DNA of 64,000 nucleotides from Gentiana macrophylla (GCA_026214975.1 CM047813.1:36427871-36491870), one strand, 5' to 3'; positions 10,251 to 22,776 are shown, numbered from the stretch's first letter. Notes: generated by a model not told the origin, from the sequence alone. Program-made: numbers and translations.

Positions 10251-12430
10251 TGATGTATTATTTTTATATGATTAAATATACGTTATATTATTATGTTTTA
10301 TCAACGAATTCTATATAAAATATATGAAATTATGATATAAAATGTTAATCTTTATAATTTAGAGTATTTAGTAGTAATAATAATAAAAAGTTGTAATTTT
10401 GTACCGATTTAAGTAAATCGGAGTGTCGTGTCAGATTTATGTGGGTATTTGTGGTATTTTATTGCAGATTTATAAACCAAGACCCCGAGAATCGACATAT
10501 TGAAGTTTAATCATATCTCTGGAATGATTTAGAGAGTGCCACAAGTTTAAATGGTCAATTGAAAAGCTTAAGTGGATAAGTGGCCAACCAATCTGGATAA
10601 GTAATAATAGAGAAATATCTTCGACAAACGAATGGCTCATCAAAATGATATTTTCGTAAAAGTGCTCTTCACAAAAGTTGTAGATTTTACCAAGAGCTTT
10701 CCAATGCAATTTAAATTATGAAGATTGAGGTCTACAACTTAAACAATGATCAAGTGGCTAATCGATTTGGATTAATAAAAATCCCGTAAAAGCTTCGAAG
10801 GAACACGAGGTTATCAAGAAAGCGTTATCTAGAGAAGAGTCCTTCATGAAAGTTGTAGAGTTTCTCGAGATCTTAATTTTGGCATTTCGTTTGCAATTTT
10901 TGGAGATCCAAAACTCGAGATATGAATTTTAGAAGTTTAATAATTATATATAAAAATAAATATCTCCAACGCACATGCTGGAGTGATCAAGTTAGTGGGG
11001 ATCATCATTAGTCCGGACCGAGCCGGCCTAATACCGGACCGGTCCGGCCTTGAGACCTTTGCCTATATAAAGAGCAGCATTTGCAATCGATGGAAGGGTA
11101 CCAAATATATATACACAATATCATATATATATTCTCCTCTCTTCTCTTTTCTTTTTTTAATTTTTAGTAGTAGTTGTAAATAAGGCCTTACGCCGTAATA
11201 ATGTAGTATCGTTATAATGCTCGGGAAAGTCTCGGAAGTCGGTTTTGCTAAAGAAGTTGTAATGTCCGGAAAATACGATTTCTGAATCAACTGCCGTATT
11301 CGGGTAATTTTTCTTAAGTATTTATGTTTGTTTTTATATTTTTAGTTGTTATAATGTTTTTAGGCTAAATATAATACTGGCCAAAACTATGTAATCGGTT
11401 TTATTTCGATCTTTTCGTTAAAGAAATGTTGTTAAGTTAAAATGACTAAAATTGAGTTAATTGAATCTTTTTCTATTTTGATCGTATTCGTATTGACATA
11501 TTTAATAGATCTCGAGGAATTCATAATCTAATTATGAATTGACGCCGTAGAGTCGAAATATGAAATAAAAGATAGAAAACCGGAGGGTAAAATTGGCCGT
11601 GTGAACAACGTGATAACGGAATCCGATTTCCTACCCGGGGTAAATTTGTTTTGGGAGAAATGAATTTTATTATAATTTGTACTCGAGATCATAATAATGT
11701 TAAATCATCGCTTTAATTGAAACTTAAACCGAAAGTTAAATCGTCCGGCTTTGACAACCGGAGCCTTTAAAATAAAATTGACCGCTTGACTAACGGAATG
11801 ACTCCTTTTATCTAAAGGTAGATTTGTACTGGGACTGCTCGATTAATTCATTTACCGTAATAGCTTGTGGACCTTGGATCGATGCAATGGACATATGACA
11901 ATTTCATACGCTTTGTGTGAGGAGGAATTGTTTACCTCAGAGTGCACCGCTTCACTTACTCAATTGGACCTAAAATAAAAGGAGAGATCGAACACATTTC
12001 AATTAATCGAAAAGATCGTATAAACCAATTATATAAGTTTTGGCCATTCTCTAAAATATCTGCTTAATATATTGGTATCTATATATTTATATCTATATAT
12101 ATACTTTGCAATTTATGTACATTTATATATATTTATATATCTATATATATTATATTAGAATAACTTTCAAATTACGTATTTATTTTATGTTAATTAGAAT
12201 AGTAGTGATCTCATGTTATAAAATTGCGATTTAGATCGAGTTAATAATAAATTTCTTTGGTGTTTAACCACACGTAAAAGAAATTACCAAGTTCCTCGTG
12301 GATACGATACTCGATTCACCATACTAGCACTACAATTTGACCCGGTACAATCGCCGTTAGGATCGCTTTAACCCAGAAACGTAATGTCGATTCTATGGCA
12401 CCGCTTCAAAGGTAAGGTTTAGCGGTATCA
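10251..12430 (+). repeat. Element C 5' LTR
   Basis: This 2,180-bp LTR is bounded by TG and CA. A CG-rich paired array (11013-11047) and a TATA box (11064-11070) mark the promoter. Its inner part shares blocks with the LTRs of A and F, such as the CAATTGGACC and CATATGACAATTTCATACG stretches, which shows common descent. Confidence 0.95.
11013..11070 (+). promoter_or_regulatory. Element C LTR promoter: phased CCGG array and TATA box
   Basis: CCGG half-sites start at 11013, 11023, 11034 and 11044, that is at steps of 10, 11 and 10 bp. They give CCGGACCGAGCCGG and the perfect palindrome CCGGACCGGTCCGG. Exactly 16 nt separate the last half-site from TATATAA (11064-11070). The 3' LTR repeats this at about 25252-25308 with small indels. 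Confidence 0.6.
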
Positions 12431-12436
12431 AGATTT

Positions 12437-12454
12437 TGGCGCCGCTGCCGGGAA
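12437..12454 (+). other. Primer binding site of element C (tRNA-Asp)
   Basis: TGGCGCCGCTGCCGGGAA lies 6 nt after the LTR. It matches the tRNA-Asp 3' end except for GTT to GCT in the middle. Confidence 0.85.
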
Positions 12455-12630
12455 CGCCGCTAATTTCTTTTATGTGTCTATGGTTACTACTTGTATTAGC
12501 TTAAAATTTTAGAATAAGTCAACACTTTTCTTATCTCATTTCTATTTTATTTTTCGTTGGTTGTTACCTTTTAGGAAAATTACCAATTTTACTACTATCA
12601 ATTTCGTGTTATTTTCTATTTTGTTAGTTG

Positions 12631-13690
12631 ATGACCGTAAGTGGTAAGGCCCTCTCACTCCTTATAAGCCTGACATAAACACTTACGAAAAGCGCGCTAA
12701 GAGTAGAGAGTAAACGCTGTCATACTAGTCGTGGAAATCGACCAAGAATCATCTTCAAACAGTAAATACGAGAATGGTCAAAATCGATGATGAAACACCG
12801 AACAAGTATCGGAACATGCTCTGTGGCATGGACAAAACCCCGTTAACCCTAATAATAATAATAATAATAGAAATAATCAAAATCGGAACCGAATAATCGT
12901 AATAATCCACCAAACCCAAGACCTATCTCGTGATCAAACCGTAAGAAGAAACCAGACTAATAATCCCATACTTTTACCTAATGAAGGAGCGAATAATTTC
13001 AAATTAAGTCTCATCTTTTCGGTTTAATTGACGCAAGAGCTCAATTCCTAGGAGAGGATGATGAAGATCCACATCATCATCTCTATCTTTTGAAGAATCG
13101 TGCAATACACCCAAAAGTCAAGGTGCTCATAAGGAATTAACGAGAATGACTATGTTTCCTTTTTCTTTAAAAGGACGAGCCCGAGATTGGTTTATGTCTC
13201 TTCCACATCATTCACTTACTAGTTGGGAGGAGATTCAAACTGAATTTCAAACAATATTTCACTCTGGACTAAATTTGGAATTAAAAGTCGAGGTTGCTAA
13301 CTTTAGGCAAGGATCTGAGAAAACTCTTGGGAATGCGTGGGAAAGGTTTAAAAATTGTTAAGAGCGTGTCCCGATCATGGTTATTCCTTAGATATGCAAA
13401 TTCAACTCTTCCGTCAGAAATTGAGAAAAGACTCACGTGCGTATGTAGATCATGCATGTGGTGGTTCGTTAATGATGAGTGAAGCTCAAACAGCTTTACG
13501 ATGCTATAGAAAAGATTTCCAAAAATAACAGAATGTGGGAAACCGGTTCTAGCACCGTAAAAGTAGCTTTGCAGAGAGAATGTACGCCTAATACGGAAGT
13601 TCTAGCACACTTGGAGAATTTGAGTAGGAAATTTGATGGTTTACAATGCAATAAGAACCAAAATTCGTAAAATAGTACACCAAATGAATA
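12631..13690 (+). pseudogene. Element C gag
   Basis: The start at 12631 aligns with the gag start of element A. Preserved pieces include LTPYKPDINTYEKR-like residues, a Retrotrans_gag core with SLKGRARDWFMSLPHHSLTSWEEIQ (13146 onward), NLELKVEVANFRQGSEKTLGNAWERF, and KISKNNRMWETGSST (13479-13670). At least five frameshifts break the frame. It corresponds domain by domain to 6600-7848 of element A. Confidence 0.8.
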
Positions 13691-15690
13691 CTCAAGTCAT
13701 GATAATGTGGCATTAAGGAGTGAAGAACCAACAGATATTCAAGAGAGGAGGTGAGTTTTCTTCAAAGAAAGATAGAATTTGAACAATGCATACTCAAACT
13801 CGCTTAATGCTATTAAAGAGATCATCCTACTTATCGATGGTCCGAAAACCCTAGTAAGCCAGACAACCGCCATATCCAAATCCCATATAGAATAATAACC
13901 AAGTTTATCAAGAGAATACATCTAATCGAAATTTACAATCATTACCAAGATCCTATCCTCAACATACCACTCAAAGTATACCAAGAACTCGAGTTCAACT
14001 CAACTCCGCAGTAAGGAGTTGAAAAATGGGAAAAACTAATGGAAAATATGATGGGTGTAGTATCTACTCAAGCTAAGAATATGGAAACAATGATGACTTC
14101 TATTGGTACAAATACTAAATATATGAGTACAATAAAAACATCTATGAGTGGACATGATACCGTAAATGAGAACAATAGAAGCTTCATTGAGGAATATGGA
14201 AGATCATTTGAGTAGGGAAGGTGAACGTAACAAAGATAGACCCCAGAGGATTACCAAGCAACACCGATAAAAACCCCAAGAGAGGTAAATGTTGTGGTTA
14301 CGAGAAGTAGAAGCTCAAGTGGAAGCAATGGAGTAGAAAACTTCGGGAATAATGAAGTAGAAAATGATTTAGATGGAAAGAATGATGAAACTAAAGATGA
14401 AATTGAATTCATCGATTTAGGAAGAAGAAATTATAGATAATTTCTTGAAAAGGAATAGAAGTTTGGAACCCGAAAATGAAGGTGAAAATTGGGTAAAAAT
14501 CCTAGGATTTTGAAAGACCCTATGGATAAGAATTTAAGGACTTTATTCAAGGAACATGTGAGAATAAATGAGAAACAGAAGAACAAAAAAATTCAAGTAG
14601 AGATTGATTCAGTGGAACAATTTAAAGGAAAAAAATTCAAGAACTCAAACATGGCGACTAAGTAATACTCAAAGGTTTAAGGAAAAGGAAAAGAGAAATT
14701 GACTAAGGAGCCAAAGGTTATAGATTTAGAATCTTTACCTTACCCTCCTAAAGATCAAATCAAAAGGCAAAACGATAAGAAGTATGCTCGCTTCCTTGAT
14801 ACTTTTCGTCATCTTCATGTTAATATCCCATTATTGAAGCTCTGATTAATATACTCGCCTATGGAAAATTTCTCTCTCAAGAAATACTATCAAATAAGAA
14901 AAATTAGAGGAATATGAGAATATATGCCTAAATGAAGAATGTTCTGCACTTCAGCAAGATAAGTTACCACCTAAACTGAAAGATCCCGGAAGTTTTACGA
15001 TTCCATGTGAAATTGGAGGATTTCATTTAAGAAAGTCTTATGTGATCTTCGAGCTAGTATAAATCTCATGTCTTATGAGGATTATAAAAAGCTAGGCATA
15101 GGAAAGCTTACTAAGATCGAAATGACTCGCAAATGGCGTATAGATCGATTAAGTACCCTAAAGGAATGATTAAGGATGTAATGTTAAAGTAGACAAATTC
15201 TATTTTCCAAGAGATTTTGTAGTTATGGAAATGGAAGAAGGATATTCAAATACTTCTTATTCTAGGTCGCCCATTTCTAGCTACAGAAGAACTTTAATCG
15301 ATGTTCATAAAGGAGAGTTAATTTTGAGAGTCAATGAAGATGAAGTTGCTTTCAATATTTTCAAAGCTATGAACCATCCATATACATCACCGTAATCATG
15401 TTCTTTTATAGAAGATATTCATTCTGCCTATGATAATCGCTACCAACTTTTGAAGACAGATTAGAAGAATGCTTAACTCTGTCTCTCATCTATAAAGAAG
15501 ATGAGGAAGACATTGAAATGAAAGAGATAATCCTTTCTCTGATAAAGGAAGTTTTACTTTTAAGCCACCATGGCATAAGTATTTGGAGTTAGAACTAGAA
15601 GGACCAGTTCTAAATCATCAATAAAGATCCACCAAGAACTGAATTGAAACCATTACCTTTAAATCAAAATATGCTTTTCTAGAAACTGAT
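13691..15690 (+). pseudogene. Element C gag end and aspartic protease
   Basis: Frameshifted plus-strand pieces match the element A region 4700-6640. They include a methionine-rich coiled segment (about 14040-14200), a YPPKDQIKRQ-like lead-in at about 14740, the protease active site at about 15040 and ILGRPFLATEE-like residues at about 15260. The active site reads C-D-L-R-A-S instead of C-D-L-G-A-S: GGA-type Gly has become CGA. This would inactivate the enzyme if real. Confidence 0.75.
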
Positions 15691-17150
15691 AATCTATTAC
15701 CGATTATTATTTCATCAACTTTAACTCGAGCAAAGAAGAAGATCAATTAATAAGAATGATAAGAAAGCATAAGAAAGCTTTTGGATGGACAAATGCTTGC
15801 CGATATTCGAGGTATTAGCCCGAGATTTGTGTTCATAAGATAATTTTGAAAGAAGATGCTAAACCTTGTATTCAACCGCAACGCCGCCAACCCGAATTTA
15901 CAGCTTAATCGTTAAGAAAGAGGTCATTAAGCTATTAGAAATGGGAATAATCTTTCATATATCGATAGTGAATGGGTGAGTCCAACTCAAGTTGTACCAA
16001 AGAAAGGAGGTTTCACAAAGAAAGAGAATGATAAGAATGAATGGATTCCAACAAGGGAAATTACAGTTATCGAATGTGCATTGACTTTAGAAAACTAAAT
16101 GATCATACTAAGAAAGATCATCATCCGCTTCCATTCATAGTTCAAATGTTGGAACGCTTAAGTGGTCATAAGTATTATCGCTTTCTTAGATGGTTATTCA
16201 AAGTTATTTACTGATTTTCATTGCAAAGCAGAGATAGGAAAAGACTACTTTCACTTGTCCTTATGGAACTTTTGCGTATAAAAAAGAATGCCGCTTGGTT
16301 TATGTAATGCTCCTGCTACGCTTCAAAGATGTATGATGTCTATATTTTCTCGATATGGTTGAGAAATTCTTAGAAATTTTTATGGACGACTTTAGTGTTT
16401 ATGGAGATTATTTTGGTAAATGTTTGTCGACTTAGAAAAAGTTTTACAACGTTGTGAGGATACCAATTTAGTTCTAAACTCGGAAAAATGTCATTTAATG
16501 GTATCGTAAGGAATTGTTTTAGGTCATAGAATCTCTGAAATAGAATTGAAGTTGATAAAGCTAAAGTCGAGGTGATTGAAAAATTACCGCCACCGCTTAA
16601 TCTAAGGACTCTAAGAGGATTTCTTGGACATGCAGGATTTTATAGAGATTTATTGCAGATTTTTCAAAGATAGCAAAACCTCTAAGTCATTTGCTTGAAA
16701 AAGAAGTACCTTTTAACTTTGATAGTAAATGTATGGAAGCATTTAAGACCTCGAAGCGAAAGTTGATTATCGCACCAAGATTGGTAGCACCAGATCGAAT
16801 TTACCTTTGAGATTATGTGTGATGCTAGCGATTTAAATTGTAGGAGCTGCTTTTAGGTCAAAGGTATAACAAAATTCTCAAAGCTATTTACTATGCATCC
16901 CATACATTAAACGTAGCTCACCTTAATTATGCAACTACTGAAAAGGAACTGCTATCTGTAATTTTTGCTTAGATAAGTTCGAGATCTTATATTGTTGGTT
17001 CTAAGGTAATAGTCTACACGCACTCATTCACTCAAGTATTTATCGAGTAAGAAGGATGCTAAACCACGCCTTCTTAGATGGATTCTCCTACTTCAAGAAT
17101 TTGATATTGAAATTAAAGATAAAAAAGAAGTGAAAATGTAGTAGCAGCAT
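15691..17150 (+). pseudogene. Element C reverse transcriptase and RNase H
   Basis: RT pieces include ADIRGISPRFV-like entry (about 15795), EVIKLLEMGI (15925), MPLGLCNAPAT (about 16290), the catalytic FMDDFSVYGD (16379-16407), LVLNSEKCHLMVS (about 16470) and LRGFLGHAGFYRD (about 16615). RNase H pieces IYYASHTLNVAHLNYATTEKELL (about 16885) and GSKVIVYT (about 17005) follow. There are many single-base indels. This region is intact in domain content, unlike element A. Confidence 0.8.
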
Positions 17151-18579
17151 CATCTAAGTAGAATGGAGATCGAGGAAGAGATAGGGAATGAAATTAAAGA
17201 TTCATTTCGATGAACAACTATTTAGAATAGATACTCCTTCAACCATGCAATTATTAAAAATAGAATTCCTTCTAAGGAAATCTCACCTTGGTTTGGAGAT
17301 ATCATTAATTACTTAACTCGTGATTATATTCCGTCTCATTGACTTGGCAAATGTAAAAGAAATTCTTTTACGACTTGAAATTTTATTACTCGGGAGGAAC
17401 CGCACCTTTTCCGTAAATGTTCGGATGGGATAATCGTAAAATGTGTGCCTGATAATGAAATTTTAAGTATTTTATCGCTTTGTCATGATCGTGAGGCGAG
17501 GTCATCATGGAGGATGGAAAATCGCTTTTAAAGTTTTACAATGTGGTTTTTATTGGCCTACACTATATAAAGATGCTTATAAATATGTTAATTCTTGTGA
17601 ATCTTGTCAAAAATGGGGAAATGTATCCAAAAACATGAAATGCCTATGCAACCTATTTTAGAATGTGAGTTATTTGATGTTTGGGGTATAGATTTCATGG
17701 GACCTTTTCCTATATCGCTTGGAAAAAGATTTATTCTTGTAATGGTAGATTATGTTTCAAAATGGGTAGAAGTCAAGCTCTTCCCACTAATGATACCAAG
17801 GTTGTCATACGATTCCTTAAAAGAACATATTCACTAGATATGGCATTCCGAGGGCGATCATTAGCGATAGAGGTTCACACTTTTGTAATAGACCATTTAC
17901 TAAGTTAGTTGAGAAATATGGTGTAACACATAAACTAGAACGCCCTATCATCCGCAAACCAAAGGTCGTGTAGAGGTGTCAAATAGAGATTAAAAGAATC
18001 GTAGAAAAACAGCTTGATTCAAATCGTAAAACTCGGGCAATTAAATTAGATGATGCGTTATGGGCGCATGTGAATCGCTTTTAAAACACCAATTGGTTGT
18101 TCTCCTATAAGCTAGTCTTTGGTAAGTCATGTCATCTCCCGCTGAGTTAGAACACCGAGCCTTCTCGGCTATTAGATTTCTAAATTTCGATCCTAAGGTC
18201 AGCCGGTGATCATAGATTGCTTCAATTGATGTAACTAGAAGAATTTCGCCTCGATTCTTATGAAAACGCTCGAATCTACAAGAAACGCATCGAAGTCTTT
18301 CCATGATAAGAGAATCTTAAAGCGTGAGTTCCATGTAGGTGATCGAGTGCTTTTGTACAATTCACGCTTAAAGTTGTTTCCGTGTAAGCTTAAATCAAGA
18401 TGGACAGTCCATTTAAAGTAACACGGGTTTACAAAACCTGAGCCGTTGGACTAACTCGATGGAAATACAACTTTTATAGCCAATGGACACAGAGTAAAGT
18501 TATTTGTGGAGGAGAAGGAATCACACCGAAAGAAGAAATAATGCTACCGATTGATCCCCGACAAACCGAAAAGCAGTAA
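17151..18579 (+). pseudogene. Element C integrase
   Basis: This covers a His/Cys-rich N-terminal region (CHDREARSSW near 17485, SCESCQKWG near 17595), the first catalytic Asp in [10 protein letters not shown] (17680-17710), [11 protein letters not shown], and further core pieces to about 18200. The C-terminal end is at TAA 18577-18579 after EKQ. Several frameshifts are present. The segment from the N terminus to VSKWVE is exactly what element A has lost. Confidence 0.8.
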
Positions 18580-19485
18580 AATCAAAAAATTGAAAACAGA
18601 GAAACTGAATCACCAATAATAAAGTGCTATCTATCTTTACTTTATTTTTGTGTATTTTTATGTTTAAACTCTTTTCGCCTTTTACCGGATAGATTTAAAA
18701 GAACCGGATGTCTTTTTTAGATAGAATAGGAGTTTTTATTTTACTTTTGAAATTAGGCCTTGATAAAGATGTCGCGCTTTCTATAGAAGCTTTAGTTTTT
18801 GAACAAAACAAGAAATTGTTGAGAGAGATCGATTGAGGGAAGTATGTAATGGAACATCAAGAAGTGCGATAAAAAGAAGGGCAAAGTTTCTAATGAGATG
18901 CGTAACTGTGGAAAAGTGAACATGTTGACGCTGTGGGAAAAACACGACCAAATCCTGTGATGAGTGTTTGAATATTTTTAGGAAGGGAACGATTAGGTGG
19001 TTATCCTAAAATCCCGATGGAATTCCGAGAGATAATTCAAATGCCTCGCTTTTAGGAGTTAGGTTGATCGAGCGTTATATCGTAACTTTGGAAGATTTAG
19101 AAATCAAGAGTCGTGAACCCTTAAGTTTCGAGTCTTTTATTTTATTTTATTTTATAAAATTTTCGCATAACTTCTGAGAATTTTATAATTGGATCTTTAT
19201 GAAAATTTGAGGAGTTTTATAAAAGTTTTATAAAAGTTGTTTTTTTAGTTTAAACGCTTTATAAAAGTTGATATAAATTTATTAAATTTTTATGAGCTTT
19301 TATTAAAGTGTTATAAAGATTTTATTAAATTTTTAGAAATTGTTATAAAATTATAAAAGTTCCTTAAAATTTTATTTTAAGAAAATTTTATAAACTTATT
19401 TTTAAGACTTTAATTAAGTTTTATTAGAATTTGTATAAGTTTTATTCAAAAATCATAAAAATCGAAAAATAGAAAAATTTGTTCA
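18580..19485 (+). other. Long spacer after pol in element C
   Basis: No coding signal was seen. Around 18975-19010 the block GGAAGGGAACGATTAGGTGG is shared with element F (57590-57612, opposite strand), and 19140-19440 is a T/A-rich run with recurring TTTTATAAAA-type words. Confidence 0.6.
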
Positions 19486-19519
19486 CGGACCGATCCGCCT
19501 TAACCCGACCGTCCGGGTC
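19486..19519 (+). promoter_or_regulatory. Degenerate internal copy of the LTR array before accessory ORF 1 of element C
   Basis: ACGGACCGATCCGC (19486-19499) and CCGACCGTCCGGGT (19506-19519) match the two LTR modules in order and in their roughly 20-bp spacing, with changes. A CATAAAAAAG stretch follows at 19527. A pyrimidine-rich leader and predicted intron then lead to the ATG at 19954. Confidence 0.4.
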
Positions 19520-19953
19520 GAAAATCATAAAAAAGACGGGACCTCTTTTTCTTCTTCTTCTTCCCTAATTTTTTTTTTTCAAATTGCAAAAAACACCAAA
19601 CCCCACCATTACGAAATTTTTCACTTTTCTTCCACAAAAATTCATATCACACTACATCATTACTTAATTTCTTCTCATTATTATCTCCTCTCTTCAACAC
19701 AAATTGAAAAATTCAAAAAGGGTCAAAAACAAGCTCCATTCATTCCGCGACTTTTCAACTTTTCCGGCCTACTTTTCAACGCGTTTTCTACACTATAAGG
19801 TATAATTTAGTTTATTTAGTTGTCAATTTCGTATTTTCATAATTTTTAGATTAATTTCAACTGCTTTTGATTTTTGAGTGTGTTGTGACATTTTATTTTT
19901 TTGTTGTTTTTGTTGTTGCTTTTGTTGTTGATTGGCATTACCAATATCGTAGA
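19520..19953 (+). other. Leader of accessory ORF 1 of element C with a predicted 153-bp intron
   Basis: A pyrimidine-rich stretch of about 280 nt ends in CTATAAG with donor GTATAATT at 19800. The acceptor ATCGTAG ends at 19952, one base before the ATG. The donor context (AAG|GTAT) and acceptor agree with the equivalent intron of element A. Confidence 0.5.
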
Positions 19954-21418
19954 ATGGTTGAATCGAGTACTGTAGTCTCTAAAAAGAGAAAATCAAAATT
20001 CCAATTTCAACTCCCGTCGTAGGCACGATAATTTTATCACCCGAGGAGGAAGCCGTAAGTTTTGAAAAACCGCATCACCTGGCTAAGAAAGCGATACGAA
20101 AATTTATAGTAAGTGTGATGTTCTCGTTGAAAAAGGATTAGACTTGGATGACTTAGGTGGTGAAGTTAAGAATATCTTTAGAAGGCGCAAGTGGTTAGAT
20201 TTAGCGACCGTAAGGGAAGGGGAGATTAACACGACTATAGTAGCCGAGTTTTATTCGGTTTTATCTTCTTTGTCGGAAGAACAAATTTACTCAATGGAAA
20301 TCTGCACTTTACGAGCCGTAAATATTCCTTTTAACCCCGCCATCATTAATGCAATCTTAGAGTTGAGGTTTTTCCCGATGAGGAGGATTACAGGGTAGTT
20401 TATAATTTAGATGATCCTCGCTAGTTTTGAGCAGATCGCCTCGAGAGCCAGATGATGCTTTTGACCCGACCGCGGTGTGGGGTTGAAAATCGGTTTAATT
20501 ACGGGAACTGCTTTTAGAGGTTTGAGGGCAATTAAAAGATTTATTAGCCATAATCTCTATCCTTCTAGTAAACATACCGCTTTTGGAAAGGAAGATGTTT
20601 GTATCGCTTGGGCAATGGTAAATGATGTTAGAGTGGATGTTGGAAAAGTCATGTTTAAAAGAATTTTTGAGAGTATTGTCATCGCTGCATCAGTGAGTCA
20701 TCTTTACTTCCTTGTTTTATCTCTCGATTTATGTCGTAGGTTGGGAGTACCATTCCCGCCTAATGACAAGTTATCTCTGGTGATGGGAATCGATTGGACC
20801 TAGTTTGACTAGTCTTCCGGATGGTAGTATTAGCTTTTTGCTTAGAAGACGCCAAACTCACCCACTCCACCGCTTTTACATCTTCTTCTTTTCCATCTTT
20901 TTCTAGTCACCTCAACAAACTCCTTTCTCCAACACTATCACATATGACATGTTTCAATCTTTAGTGACAGATGATGTTGCACGTGGTCAAGCCAATGTGG
21001 CTTTATTTGCTTTGAGTACTAGTGCAAAGGTGTGATGATATTCGTAGAGGTTTAAGAAGGAACGAGCAGCTTGCTTCGTAATCCTACTTTTGATGATCCC
21101 GCCTATCCACCTTGTCACCTGCTTTATACCTTACCACAAAGTGGGAAACACCTATTCCACCACCGCCGAGCTTTCATCCATCGTCATATCCTTTTGGAAG
21201 CCAATCTAGTGGGACAGTGTATTTTCGACAGTGTTCGAGAGACCGTAGATGTCGAGTTGGGGAGGATTCACCGAGTTTGCACATGTCACGACCGGCATGA
21301 GTTCGATGGGTCTTGATAGTTCGATCAGACCACGACTACGCTTCAGCATCGCCTTCTCGGTCGCTTCCGAGTTCGAAGTTTTCAAGTTGATCCGGAGGAA
21401 GACTATGATGAAGATTGA
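19954..21418 (+). pseudogene. Element C accessory ORF 1, putative plant transposon protein domain
   Basis: The start MVESSTVVSKKRKSK carries a basic KKRK cluster that could be a nuclear signal. After a frameshift the conserved domain appears: DDLGGEVKNIFRRRKWLDLA, VAEFYSVLSSLSEEQIYSM, LRAVNIPFNPAIINAIL (20144-20398), then KHTAFGKEDVCIAWAMVNDVRVDVGKVMF (20477-20803). The C-terminal part is Pro/Ser/His-rich (about 21080-21300) and ends EEDYDED at 21418. The paralogue in element A has the same start style and intron. Its role is unknown; it lies where env-like or other accessory ORFs lie in Athila elements, but no signal peptide or membrane helix is obvious. Confidence 0.65.
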
Positions 21419-21766
21419 ATTTTAATGATTGATTAAACATGTTTACTACACATTTCATTGCATTCGACTTTTGTCATTTAACTATTGGTTTATTTTCATT
21501 TTCCGCTTAGTTTGATTTTATCACTGCTTATAAAAATTTAGTTTGTATTTTAAATCGGTTTCATTTTCATAAAACTATAAAAAACTTAAAAATAATTTTT
21601 GTGTTAAGTCGCTTTAAAAATATAATGTGTCGCTTTTATCCGTCGTAATAAAATCAATTAACCAAAATCAAGTTGCTTCAAAAGATCACCAAAATTTCAC
21701 ACGTGAAGTAAAAAACAAAACTCAAGTTGTCTTTTACCTCTGTCCCTCAGTAAAAGGAAGATGAGG
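21419..21766 (+). other. Spacer between the two accessory ORFs of element C
   Basis: AT-rich sequence with no coding signal. Confidence 0.5.
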
Positions 21767-21801
21767 CCGGACCGAGCCGGCATTTTCCCGGACCGGGCCG
21801 T
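21767..21801 (+). promoter_or_regulatory. Near-perfect internal copy of the LTR array before accessory ORF 2 of element C
   Basis: CCGGACCGAGCCGGC (21767-21781) is identical to 11013-11027 of the LTR. After the same 6-nt gap, CCGGACCGG (21788-21796) repeats 11034-11042. The half-site steps are the same as in the LTR. The ATG of ORF 2 is 152 nt downstream. No TATA box lies at the 16-nt position; a weaker CTATTTAAGG is at 21870-21879. Confidence 0.5.
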
Positions 21802-21953
21802 GAAGAACACAAGGCTGAGTCATTTTTGAGTCCGTCTAATGCACACACGTAAGTTTTTGTTTTTTTATCTATTTAAGGAAGTAAAGGAGAGGCAAACCAT
21901 TGCTCATCTTTTCACTGTCTTCAACTTTCCTTCTTTTGTTTTTATAATTTTAA

Positions 21954-22776
21954 ATGTCGAACCACTCTTCACCGTCGGTTAATTCTTACGAGCCTGATAC
22001 ACCGGATCATCCGAATCTCAAGCTTCCAACGAATACCATTTTACATTATCATTTTGCAAATTCTCCAATCCTAATGGAGAAAGGTTTAAATTTAGATAAG
22101 CTTGATCAATGGGGAAAAACTATCATTCGAAGTTTTGGTTGGAAAAAATTTGTCAGTACACCGAGAGGACGGGTAAATGTCTCAATAGTGCGAGAATTTT
22201 ATTCTGCTCTTATGATGACACCTATGATTGATATCACTCAGATTGTTCTAGTAAGAGGAGTGGCTGTTCCCTTCTCTTCATCTATTATAAACCAAATTTT
22301 TGAAATTCCACCAGTTACGATGCCACATTTTGAAATGCAATGGGGACTACAAAATCCTTCTAAACATTTGAATAAAGTACACGAGTCGCTCCAATGTCTG
22401 CTCCCGCTTTTGATACAAATCACGACATGTCAACACGAGCTCTACTTCCGCATCTAAAGCGTGGAAGCATTTTATAAATTCTCGAGTTTATCCCACCTCG
22501 GGATTTTGGAAGTTTGACCGAGAATGAAATGCTTCTACTTTTGCTTTGGCATTCGGTGTATTTGTTGATTGGGGTATATTGATTCAAAGGATGTTGTTGG
22601 AGTTTGCGATCACGAGAGGTAGTAAGGGAAACCTATGCCCAATTCATGGATGATCTCGCGTTTGTGTATTCTTTTGAATGGAGTAGAAGAGTCGAGACGG
22701 ATGAAATTTTTCCGCTCTAGAGATAGTCGGTTTGGTTTGCTACCGGTTGATACACCGGGTTGTTCGTCTACTATAT
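21954..22776 (+). pseudogene. Element C accessory ORF 2, second putative plant transposon protein domain
   Basis: The frame opens with MSNHSSPSVNSYEPDTPDHPN and runs 167 codons to 22457. It contains MEKGLNLDKLDQWGKTIIRSF, GRVNVSIVREFYSALMMTPM, LVRGVAVPFSSSIINQIFEIP: the same domain plan as ORF 1 (ExG-x-LDxL / VxEFYSxL / VPFxxxIINxI). Frameshifts follow near 22400, and related sequence such as FVDWGILIQRMLLEFAITRG continues to about 22640, ending near 22776. ORF 1 and ORF 2 are therefore diverged tandem paralogues. Unlike ORF 1 it has no basic N-terminal cluster and no clear leader intron. The function is unknown. Confidence 0.65.
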
